From Toxorhynchites rutilus septentrionalis (taxonomy: Eukaryota > Arthropoda > Insecta > Diptera > Culicidae), in contig NC_073745.1 of assembly GCF_029784135.1 (NCBI RefSeq), forward strand, positions 197,869,807 to 197,933,806: a stretch of DNA of 64,000 bases, in the 5' to 3' direction. Below, piece by piece: positions 1 through 11,800 of the stretch. The translations under genes and the position numbers were made by a program. Numbering within the stretch: position 1 is the first letter of the stretch; each line of letters begins with the position of its first letter. The notes beneath the pieces were generated by a model. It had not been told where the DNA came from, did not search any database, and worked only from the letters and a program-made list of their open reading frames with translations.

Positions 1-139
1 TTAGGTTGATGCAATGATTACAATGCCAGAAACATCAGCGAGTGAGTAATCGCATCCACAGGTCAATCCGGAAAGAAGATATGTGATGACGCAAAACATA
101 GAAGAACAAGCGATATGCATTGCTTTGAATACAGAACGA

Positions 140-260
140 TACTGAAAGTTTGCCTTCCTTCCTTGCTTGAGACTTTAAACTTCTTCAGTTCATTCGTCTC
201 TAACCTTCAAAAAGACCCTTGGAAAACTTTACTTTATCCATAATATTACTCTTCCACCCC
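140..260 (-). repeat. Copy of the GAGACGAATGAACT hairpin repeat (reverse)
   Basis: GAGACTTTAAAC, AGTTCATTCGTCTCTA and a CTTCCTTCC run match, in reverse orientation, the core of the 48996-49206 and 58877-59084 elements. The copy is diverged and its ends are not definable. Confidence 0.5.
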
Positions 261-524
261 CATTGCCTTGAGAAAGGCGTTCGATCCCTCGCCGCCCAGC
301 TCGCTCAGCAACGATGTTGTTCAGTCGATTTCCTCACGAAGAAAGAAAGTTTGCCTCACGAAAGTTTGTTTGATTCACTGTTTATGTAGCTCTGTAGCTC
401 TTCTTTTCCTTTGTTCACGGAGACTTTACATCTTACGATTTCCCCTTCGTTGCTCGTCGATAAGTTGCTCGTTATTGACAGCTCTGTTCGGGAAAGCACA
501 CAAATGGACAGAATAAATGTATGA
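261..524. other. Unassigned flank between repeats
   Basis: This stretch holds CT-rich sequence with an 82-codon open frame lacking any recognisable domain. Nothing supports a gene. Confidence 0.3.
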
Positions 525-735
525 GGCAATTTTCATCAATTTAAACCATATACAGACTATGGGATTGTATTGTATAGCATATCAAACAAATCTTTGGGAA
601 TTTCCGACTCGTTTGGTATGTAAATCGCCAAAATCCGTTCGCGGCAAAAATAGTTGGTTAACGTTTACTTTATTTCATAAAAACGTGACCTGTTTTCTGA
701 TTTAGCACCCTTAATGAAAGTCGTAGTTCTACGTC
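525..735. repeat. Dispersed repeat, partner of 44345-44545
   Basis: This segment aligns with 44345-44545: both contain ATATCAAACAAATCTT, then TTTCATAAAAACGTGACCTG and CTGATTT(A/G)(G/A)CACCCTT. Identity looks to be about 75-80 percent. The small ORF over it is fortuitous. Confidence 0.6.
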
Positions 736-749
736 AAAAATATATATTC

Positions 750-1290
750 AGCCATTCTATGCAAAACCGATATAGTGGTTCTCAGATTTTCGTGAAAAGT
801 GGTAGTTTTGTTCTTTATCGCAAAACATTAGACCCGTATTTTTTATATTTTTTCAGTAAAAATGACTTTTTTGAAAAAATCATAACTTTTGAACTACTAG
901 ACCGATTCAGATGATCGACATATCAAATTAAAGCCAATCACCTGGTCACTAATTATGTTTTTTTTCCTGAAAAGCTGAGGATTTTTCACATAACATATGT
1001 CGAAACCAAAGAGGCGTTTCTTTCGTTTTTTCGTTTTCGTTTTTCTGGCTTTATTTTGATATGTGGATCATCTGAATCGGTCTAGTAGTTCAAAAGCTAT
1101 GGATTTTTGAAAAAAGTCATTTTTGGAAAAAAGAGGAAAAAGATGATTTTTTGGAGCACCCCAAAATGAAAATGGGCACCATAACAAATTTTTTTTTTAA
1201 ATCCGGTTCTAATGTTTTGCGATAAAAAACAAAATTACCACTTCTGACGAAAATCTGAGAACCACTATATCGGTTTTGCATGGAATGGTT
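750..1290. repeat. Imperfect palindromic repeat (MITE-like), about 540 bp
   Basis: The left arm contains CCGATATAGTGGTTCTCAGA and ACTACTAGACCGATTCAGAT; the right arm holds their reverse complements at about 1053-1093 and 1252-1276. The dyad centre is near 1010. Related pieces occur at 5764-5815 and 7410-7590. No target duplication was resolved. Confidence 0.65.
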
Positions 1291-2735
1291 GTATTACAGT
1301 TTTCAAAAATTGACCTTGAAACGTTCACAACATGGTCTAATCATACAATCTAGAGATAATAACAAAAACTTTGAAATAAATGTTTTTGTCCGTCAGCTTG
1401 TGTGAAAATCCCCCATAGTTGAGTTCCCGACGTCTAAAGATTACAAAAGATTACAAATCAACATTTCTGTTCGCTCGTTATATTAAGAGCCCTTGTCAAA
1501 TTCACGTGCTTGTTCCGTTCGCCCCAAATAATGAACCCGTTTTAACATTTTACTCCCGACGATAACACGCACAAATCCCGATAAGCTAAAACAGAAAAGG
1601 ACGTTTCTCGAACGGTAAAAATGTTATGTAGTCAACAAATCCCCAAAGTTAATTTATGCCCAAGGACGACCGCTGGTTACTACCAAAGAAGATGGAAAAT
1701 AAGAGCGAAAATAGCAAGGATTTTCTGTGCCGACATAACACACACTTTTCATTCCCTCCGTTCGTTCATTTGAGACGCGACCATCAGACGGCGGAACGAT
1801 TGCCAGAATTCAATCGGTACAATAAATTGAAGCCGACCACACCCCACCTGCGCTCCTCCGGTATCCACCATCCCAAATTCCCTTCGAGTAGAGCTTTATT
1901 TCGGTTCGGTTTCTGGTGGTGGTGGTTTACAGCCAAATAAACCCGCTCTGGCTGCCGAGATTTCCCAACAAAATAGCTGATGAGATAAAGTAATGCTCGT
2001 CGAAAGCGGTAAAATACGCAGAATTTCGTAACAAGGTTTGCCCTTGGCCTGGATAAAAATGAAATTTTCTGTCTTTTCGTTCCTGCCCTGAACGAGAAAG
2101 GGCAACTAAAAACTTATCCAAAAGACGATACGTTGTAGCGAGAAACAAACACACTCGGAAGCTTCACAAAAGCGATGCTTTTTTTTTTGTTTGAAATCTT
2201 CGTCTAGTTGTTCGTGCAAAAGGAGCAGCATCCAATGCCGCCCCAGAGAGAGATGATTCTGAGTAAACACAAATATTGCCCCATATATATCCCAGAGCGT
2301 TAATATCTGGACAAACATTTGCGGGATGCTTTCCTGCAAGTGAAGGTAGAAACAAGTGGCAGAGCGCCAAAGATGGAGGAGAAGGAGGGACACATTCGGT
2401 TGGACAACGAACAACGACCGTACGAGGACGAGTCTCGGATGAGTTGATGCACCCTTCGAAAGACGTTCCGAAGGAACGACAGACGTTGTCCTTTCGCTAA
2501 ATCCCGAACTCAACTCACTTCTAGCCAGGCAAATATTTGCCTCCATTCTAATATCCGTGCCAGTGATCTGGGCTGGGTGGAGCAAAATCCAATCCGGTTA
2601 CGATGCTATGAAATATAACATAGTCGACTGAGTTGTTAATTCTTTTTTTTTCTGTGTTGATATACAATCGTTCACTATTATTCATTGAAATAAAAAATAA
2701 ATTAATCCCGGTGTTTTGATTTAATTCTCTTCCAG
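1291..2735. other. Upstream intron or 5' flank, no gene recognised
   Basis: Non-repetitive sequence ends in the polypyrimidine acceptor at 2735. Several open frames of 60-160 codons overlap on both strands but share no motif with known proteins. It could hold regulatory sequence of Eip63E; nothing specific is visible. Confidence 0.35.
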
Positions 2736-2827
2736 GGTGATTCACCATTCGGAAAGTCTGAAGCTTACATCAAACTAGAACAGCTTGGAGAGGGATCTTA
2801 TGCAACGGTTTTCAAAGGTTATAGCAA
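2736..2827 (+). CDS. Eip63E: Eip63E exon: ATP-binding glycine loop
   Basis: The exon is 92 nt and starts after the acceptor TTCCAG. It encodes the start of the kinase domain, [20 protein letters not shown] then [10 protein letters not shown], carrying the P-loop GEGSYA. The donor is GTAAGT and the exon ends in phase 2 (AA, completed to Asn by the T that opens the next exon). The following intron is about 24.1 kb. The 92-nt size and the phase match to exon 26978 support the call; no ORF as such is needed to see it. Confidence 0.93.
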
Positions 2828-5800
2828 GTAAGTACCTACTGTTCAAGTTCATGAATTTGCAGAATCATTTCCCGGTAACCAACGACCCAACGATCTCACG
2901 GAACAAAACATCACGAACCGGTGTTTATGCAATGTAGTTCTGACTTCTGGCTGGGGATTACAATGGGAATTTATGTGCGCGCTTACTTGGGTAAAAGAGC
3001 CAACCGGGAACAATTTGAGCTCGAGTTAGTCTTGTGAATCGAAAATGGTATCCAACGACGACAATCGTACTCAGGTATGGGATGGAGGGACTACAACGAG
3101 AACGCCGTTCAAATATTTAATACATTATTTACGAGCAGCGCCTCCGCCCCGCCAATAGAATTATTCAAATTTAATTCACTTTCATTCAGCGCCGCCGCCG
3201 CGCCTTTCAGTGGCTTTATGCGGAGGAGAGAAACATTGATGGTTCGGGACGTGTCAACGCCTTTGCGAAGCCAGGTCAAGCGGCGAGGAATTATTTTTGA
3301 TGGCTGGAAGCTTTTACTTGTCTGAGCTGGTTTATTTTATTTTCCAATTTAGGGATAATTTATACGTTGATGATTTTTTTTCTCTCTTACGGTGGCTTTT
3401 CGGTTGTCTGCGCCGGTGGAAATTCACACTTCTGGCGTGTTGAGTTTTCGTACAAAGGATAGTGACACTTGGAGCAAGCATGTTGGCAAGCGAAGTAGAA
3501 ATGACAGTTATTTTGAGTTAAATCGAGAGCCTAAATGCTTTCTATCGGAATTGATTTATGTTTATCCTTACGTCCACGGTCATGTGTAATTAAGAAAAAT
3601 GATTTCCGAAACATACAATGTTTTATTCTGTCTTCATGTTGTCTTCATGGATTCATGCTGAATGAAGATTCGTCATTCTGAGTCCAACACTAGATTCCGG
3701 ATATTATACAGTGACTCAAACTCGAATTCGTACCCAACATGCAGACCCTTTTCACTACTTTTGAAAGTCGAAAACAAGCTTCCGAAACATTCTGTATGGA
3801 TAATGATTTTGAAGATAAGAACCTTCTGCTTTTGAAATATTTTACGAACATATTTTCATCTTGATGTGTGTAGATGGAGTGGATAAAAGTACCGGAAAAA
3901 AATAAAAACATATAATTTTTTTCTGTTTTTCAAAGATTTTGTGACCTAACACCATTTTTTGCTAATCAACTTAATAGCAAATCCAATTAGCCTTATCAAC
4001 CAGCCTTTATTTGGTTCCTATAACGTTCATGTAGGGCCTTCCCATACAGAGATTTTTTAGTTTGAATGAAAAATTACCACTTCGTCTTTGAAGATGAATC
4101 ATTCAATGAACAATGATCGCATCGCAAACCGAAAATTAGTTTTGAAAACGCAAATAAACTCTGCATACTTGAAATCTTCGAAAAAAATTGGACTACTTTT
4201 TGAAGAGGGGCCATTTTTTTGATGAAATAAAAAAAAAATATAATTCAAAATCTATAATATCTACAAAATTTTGGTCTCAGGATAAAATGTAGGAAATTGA
4301 TTAAATTAAAAAAATGCAATAAAAAAATATTCAAAGAAATAAAGACGAATTTCAAGCCAACTCGTCTTAGGAGTTGGCAGCACAATCTCAGATAGCAGTG
4401 AAACGCTGTGCGTGTAAAGACATGGGTCATTTAAGCAACTTTGCATACTTGAAACATTCGAAAATGAATTAGACTACTTTTAGGAAAAAGCCAAATTTTT
4501 ATTCTTAATTTTTACAAAAATTTATAACTTAAAAACTATGATACCTACAATATTCATGTCAAAGGATGAATTGTAGGAAATTGTTAGTTTTTACAAAAAA
4601 ATACCAAAAATTTTTTGGAAAAAAATTTCGCTGAAAATTTCCAAAAAGTTTTCCATACATCGGACGATGGTCACATTTACATAGAAAAAGTTTTTCGAAT
4701 AACAACTTTTTCATTTTTTTCTTTGAAAAAATACTATTAATGTTTAATTCGTAACATTATTATGTATAAATTATCGCAGTTTACATTTTCTGCTAACTTT
4801 TCTCTATTTAGTAACATGTCAAGAACATGTCAAACGCGAGAAGTTTAACACAAAAATGTTACGAGCAAAACATTTTTTTCAGGAGTCTTCATACAAAAAT
4901 GACTTGTAAATATTCCAAAAACTATAACAGATAGAAAGTTAACGTCTAATACAAAAGTTCATATTTTAATAAGATCTGAAACATTGTCGAATACACCATA
5001 TCGCTATCTTGACTTTAAACAAAATTAGGATTAGTTGTATTTTTTTCAAAGAAAACATGAAAAAGTTGTTGTTCGCAAAACCTTTTCCCTGTAGAAGTGT
5101 GCATCTTCCGATGTATGTTAGACTTGTTGTAAGAGCTTTTCATATTTATTTTTGAGAAAAATGAATCTTAATTTTCAAAATATTTTTTTCAATGATTTTT
5201 TTTTTAAATTTGTTTGATATTTTTTCAATAAAAACGTAAACAAATTCGTACATTTCATTTTCTTATCAACAAAAAAGGAAAAATTCACTTAAAAGCTAAA
5301 AGACCTACAAAATGTTGGTTAGATAATGAAATGTAGGAAATTTTTTATGTTTTTCATTAAAAAAAATTCATATTCCTCGAAATAGGTTTTTTATAATTCT
5401 CAAATAAATTATATAAATAGGCCTTACAATTTCCAACAAGTCAAACATACATCGGAAGATGGCCACTTTTACAGGGAAAGAGTCTTCTAGTCTTCTTTAA
5501 AAAAATACAAAATTGCAAAAAAAAAAAGGATTTTGTTTCCATAATTATTAATTGTATTTGTTTTTTCAGTTTAGATGGTCTCGGGACCGCTATATATTTT
5601 TATATTTTTTTTTAAAGCTTATTGTTTTTTACATAACATATCCAAAAATCAGAGGAGCGTTTTTTTTTTGTTCTTGAGTTACAATTTTTCAAAATTAACC
5701 GATTAACCGAATTAATCCGAAAAATCATTTTCCCCCCTTTTTTCTACCACAACAATTCGTAACTTTTGAACTACTGAACCGATTCAGATGATCGACATAT

Positions 5801-8800
5801 CAAATTAAAGCCAATGCGCTATTCTTGTTTAGAAAAACATTACGCCTGGGAAAAAAAATAGAAAAAAATAGAATTTCGTTTTCGTAATTAAAGGGTGTGT
5901 CACATCAAATTGCATCACGGAAAAAACGCTGTAGAAATTTAATTTTTAGGAATTATATCTTCAGCTTTCTCTTATAATCAGATAAGAGTGTATAGATCAC
6001 GTTGGCCATGCTTCACTGTCAATTTTTCGTAAATTTGGAAAAATGTCGTCGAACGAAAAAGAGCGTCGTGAATTAATCCTGTGCACTCATTTCGAGAATC
6101 CGGAGTTGTCACATCGGGACATCGGTAAGATGCTGGGAATCGACCAATCCACGGTCAGCAGAGTACTAAAACGATACTTCGAGAACCTAACCATCGACCG
6201 GAAGATGAAGAACGGCAAAAATGGATGCTCCGTCAGTGGAAAAGATCACAAGCGCGTAGTTAGGCAGTTTAGACGTGATCCGAGAAGTTCGGTCCGGGAT
6301 GTCGCCAATAAGCTGGATTTGTCAAGTTGATTCGTCCAGCGGACCAAGCAGCGGTAGGGCCTGCGTACATACAAGGTTCAGAAGGCTCCTAACCGCGACG
6401 AAAGGCAAAACATGGTGGGGAAGACGCGAGCCCGGAAGCTGTACACCGAAATGCTGACGAAGCCGCATTGCCTGGTAATGGACGACGAAACCTACGTCAA
6501 AGCGGACTTTCGTCAGCTGCCGGGCCTGTTGTTCTTCTCCGCAGAGGACAAATTCAGCGTTCCGGAGGAGATTCGCAAGCAGAAACTATCCAAGTTTGCC
6601 AAAAAGTACATGGTGTGGCAAGCGATCTGCTCTTGCGGAAAGCGGAGCGCTTCGTGATGACCGGCACGGTAAACGGGCAGGTTTACCTTAAGGAGTGCCT
6701 ACAGAAGCGCTTACTACCACTATTGAAGCAGCACGAGGGCCCGACCATCTTCTGGCCGGATCTCGCTTCGTGCCACTATTCAAAGGACGTGTTGGAGTGG
6801 TACGAAGCCAACGGGGTCACCTTCGTGCCAAAGGAAATGAACCCGCCCAACGCGCCGGAGCTTCGCCCAATAGAGAAATATTGGGCGATTATGAAGCAGG
6901 CCCTCCGGAAGAACCCAAAAGTTGTCAAATCGGAGGCGGACTTCAAGAGAAAATGAATTTCTGTTAAAAAAAACTACAACCTGACGTTGTACAGAACCTT
7001 ATGGACGGGGTAAAGAGGAAGGTGCGAGCATACGGGCTTGAGCTCGAAGTATGAATAAAAAGAAAATGCCAAAAGTTGTTTAATAGTTTTTATTTTACTG
7101 TCTAAAATTTTCAAAAGGATCGGTCTACTGGGCGAATTTCTACAGCGTTTTTTTCGTGATGCAATTTGATGTGACACACCCTTTATTGGCTGTAATTGTT
7201 TTTCATAGTTTACACCATTTCGGGACCAAGGGCACCGTATTTTTTAATATTTTTTCTTGAAAACTGAGGTATTTTCACATAACATATCCGAATGTTTTCA
7301 GTTTTCGTTCAATATAATATCCCTATGTGAATACACTACATCGATGCAACTAGAATCCAATATTTACGCAAGTGTAACATTTTTTCAAGAAAGACTAGCT
7401 AATTGGTTTTAATTTTATATGTCGATCATCTAAATCGGTTCACTAGTTGTGAACTAGTTATGATAAAAATCGGTTTTAGAAAAAAGGGGAAAAGTCAATT
7501 TTTCGAACCATCCTAAAATGGAAATGGGCACTTTTCACGAAAATCTGAGAACCACTATATCAGTGTGGCATGGAATGGCATGGATTATGGCGATTTACAT
7601 GTTCTGCAAACTTTTTTTTTATTCAAAAACATGTCAAGAACATGTTTTAGATCCAAGAATTTACACACACACACACACACAAGTGTTTTTTTCAGGAGTC
7701 TCTATACAAATATGCCATGTATTTCAGAAACTTTAAAATATAGAAGGTTGATGTCTTCAACAAAAGTTTATATTTTAGTATTATCTAAAACTTTGTTGAA
7801 CACCCTAGATCGCTGTCTTGACTTTAAACAAAATTAGGATTAGTTGTATTTTTTCAAAGAAAACATGAAAAAGTTGTCAGAAAATTTGTTTCCCTGTAGA
7901 AGTGCCCATCTTACGATGTATGGGTGATTTGTTGGAAATTGAAAGGGCTCTTCATATAATTTTCTTGAGAATTTAAAACAAAAATGTTTTTAGATAAATT
8001 TTCAAATAATTTTTTTCAGTGTAATGTTTTTATTGGGATTTAAATTTTTCGCATTTTTCATGAAAATTCAAACAATTTCTTACATTTCATCCTTTGACCA
8101 GAATTTTGTACATATTATAGTTTCTGAGTAATATTTTTTTGTAAAAAATAGAGAAAACATTTCTGAAACGTAGCTTAATTCTTTTCCGAAAATTTCAAGT
8201 ATGCAAAGTAAAGGGTGTGTTATATCAAATTGCATCACGGGAAAAACGCTGTAGAAATTTAATTTTTAGGAATTATATCTTCAGCTTTCGCTTATAATCA
8301 GATAAGAGTGTATAGATCATGTTGGCCATGCTTCACTGCCAATTTTTCGTAAATTGGAAAAATGTCGTCGAATGAAAAAGAGCGTCGAGAATTAATCCTG
8401 CGCACTCATTTCGAGAATCCGGAGTTGTCACATTGGGACATCGGTAAGATGCTGGGAATCGTCCAATCCACGGTCAGCAGAGTACTAAAACGATACTTCG
8501 AGAACCTAACCATCGACCGGAAGATGAAGAACGGCAAAAATGGATGCTCCGTCAGTGAAAAAGATCACAAGCGCGTAGTTAAGCAGTTTAGACGTGATCC
8601 GAGAAGTTCGGTCCGGGATGTCGCCAATAAGCTGAATTTGTCAAGTTCATTCGTCCAGCGGACCATGCAGCGGGAGGGCCTGCGTACATACAAGGTTCAG
8701 AAGGGTCCTAACCGCGACGAAAGGCAAAACATGGTGGGGAAGACGCGAGCCCGGAAGCTGTACACCGAAATACTGACGAAGCCGCATTGCCTGGTAATGG

Positions 8801-11800
8801 ACGACGAAACCTACGTCAAAGAGGACTTTCGTCAGCTGCCGGGCCTGTTGTTCTTCTCCGCAGAGGACAAATTCAGCGTTCCGTAGGAGATTCGCAAGCA
8901 AAAACTATCCAAGTTTGCCAAAAAGTACATGGTGTGGCAAGCGATCTGCTCTTGCGGAAAGCGGAGCGCCCCCTTCGTGATGACCGGCACGGTAAACGGG
9001 CAGGTTTACCTTGAGGAGTGCCTACAGAAGCGCTTACTACCACTATTGAAGCAGCACGAGGGCCCGACCATCTTCTGGCCGGATCTCGCTTTGTGCCACT
9101 ATTCAAAGGACGTGTTGGAGTGGTACGAAGCCAACGGGGTCACCTTCGTGCCAAAGGAAATGAACCCGCCCAACGCACCGGAGCTTCGCCCAATAGAGAA
9201 ATATTGGGCGATTATGAAGCAGGCCCTCCGGAAGAACCCAAAAGTTGTCAAATCGGAGGCGGACTTCAAGAGAAAATGGATTTCTGTTCAAAAAAAAACT
9301 ACAACCTGACGTTTTACAGAACCTTATGGACGGGGTAAAGAGGAAGGTGCGAGCATACGGGCTTGGGCTCGAAGTATGAATAAAAAGAAAATGCAAAAAG
9401 TTGTTTAATAGTTTTTATTTTACAGTCTAAAATTTTCAAAAAGATCGGTCTACTGGGTGAATTTCTACAGCGTTTTTTCCGTGATGCAATTTGATGTGAC
9501 ACACCCTTTATGCAACGTTTCATTGCAAATTGAGCCTAAAACCGGGGTTTTTATCAAATCAAAGTTTGGAGAAAATTAAAGGAGCACTTCAACGCATATT
9601 GTACCAGAAGTTCAAAATGTTATGCGTACTCACAAGGACTGCATGAAGTGATGATACTCACACGTAAATATACGCATTCCCACATATACATGCACTCCTC
9701 ACCCACAAACATCATCAAATATGAAGGGGATTTTTTTATTCAAATAATAATATCTCTGTGTTGAAAGGTTTTACAGAAACGTTAAAGGGATCGAATGAAA
9801 GTTGGTTGATAAGGCTAATTGGAATTGCTATTGAACTAGTTGGCGAAAAATTGTGTTAGTCCACAGAAAGAAATCGATTTTTTTTTATTTCTTCCCGATA
9901 TTTTATTTCCACTACACCTACACACATCAAGATAACGATATGTTCGTAAAATATTCCAAAAGCTGGAGGTTTAAGCTTTGAGGTAGTAGCCCGGTGTGAC
10001 GACCGAAATTTCGACGTTTTTTGATAAATTTTACTTAACAAGAAAATAAAATGCGATCGTTTAAAAATTTTTACATGGTTTTATTAGTGTTTTGAAATAC
10101 ATATAGATTTTTTTTAATTTTATTTTACATAATTTTGTTTTTAACATTTGACGCCAGCCTCCCGAAGTCATCTGAAATAAAAAATTCAAAAAGATTATTA
10201 TTCTGCAAACTTTATTTTAATGAACTATATATTTTCTTGATAAATTGTTTAATTGAAATAGTTTATTATTAAAAAATTAAATGTTTTAAAAGCTACGTAT
10301 TTAGATATGTGTGTCCAGAATAACGGGTAAAATTTTTAGCCAAATCGGTTGAATAGTTTTGAGTCAGTGCTTCCCCGAAATTTCGAAAACATGGTTTTGA
10401 GAAAAACGCGTTTAAAGTTTTGTCACACGCTTTCATACACACTACGGCGCGCTCTCTTATATAAGCTATAACTTTTAAAATATTTGAGTATTTTTTAGAT
10501 GTTTTTCTTCCGAAAAGTGTAAACAAAAAAAAACGATTTTTTGAACCCGTCACACCGGGCTAATACCTTAAGATGATGATGTATATATCATTATCTGAAT
10601 AGAATGTTTCGAAAGTTGGGTTTCGACTTACTAAAGTAGCGAAATGGGTCTGCATGATGGGGTACGAATTTGAGTTCGAGTTTGAGTATTCCGCATTAAG
10701 AAGCACAATTCTGAATTACAGGTTCTCGATTTCAATGCTAGAAATCTAAATCCAATTCGTCGGTGTGGTTATCATATTTGGATTTATTATATCAGCGATT
10801 CCGCGAAAAATACTTACAAGAAAAACTTGTGTATTATCCCTTGACGGTCGTTTGACTACTCTCAGTCACCACAGCTAGGAATTATACTGAATATTTTAGA
10901 CTTTTTCTAAACGCATTCTATTTAATGTCTAGCGAACCTGTTCACGAATTAATACGGTGATTCTATGAATAATAGATAACGGTACTCGGCATAAACAAAA
11001 GAGTATTAGCGTGGAAAGATAAGACTATCTCTTTCAAGGGAAATTAATTCCGACCGCAAAGCGTTTATTCTTTATCGGAGCATCAGAAGATTCACTATGG
11101 GGTATAGGGGGTATTTATACTAGAAGTAAACAGGTTTTGCTTGTGGGAAATTGCAAAATTAATTTCCTGATATCTTTTCGAAGCAACTTGTACTTTTTTA
11201 CATTATTAGAATAGTTGTTGAATGAGCTTTTCGAAATATCAAAGCGTTTTGAAAATTTTCGGTCTTTACACCCAAAATAAATATAAAGCAAATTTTTTGA
11301 TATCCTCATACATTACTTTAAATGAGATAGAGCATCATTGAAAGTGATATTCCCCTCTACTGGTACAGCATTCAATCAAGCGAGAAGCGATCTGTATCCC
11401 ATAGCAACATAAGAGCAATATAAGAGAGCAAAATAAGAGACACTTTGCAAAACAGGACACATCAAAGGTAAAAATAAGAAGGTTACGCTCTCCGTTTTAC
11501 TCTGAGCAAAAAAAAGCTCTCGTTCGTGTATACTTAAGCGATCCAATTTCATGTTACAATGTCAGTTTGAGAGAATGAGTAGTCTGCTCTATACATACAA
11601 ACATTTCGACACTCCTAAAAACGTGTACTTTGCTTTGTGCATTTGACGCTATAACACAATAAACAGAAACTTTTCTGCCAAAGATGATATCTATCTGCCA
11701 ACACTAGTTTGAGTGTATAGGAGATTTCAATACTAGTATGTAGAAGGGTCTGTCCCTGAAGGCACGGACTGGAGCTGGACGTGGTACTATGTTTGACAGG

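Noticed and set aside
2106..2585. 159-codon - strand ORF upstream of the kinase exon
   Set aside because: It overlaps several ORFs in other frames, has no domain and unremarkable composition, and lies in probable intron.
5891..7183. A functional transposase in the first ITmD37E copy
   Set aside because: Three stops and a 4-bp deletion relative to copy 2 rule it out.
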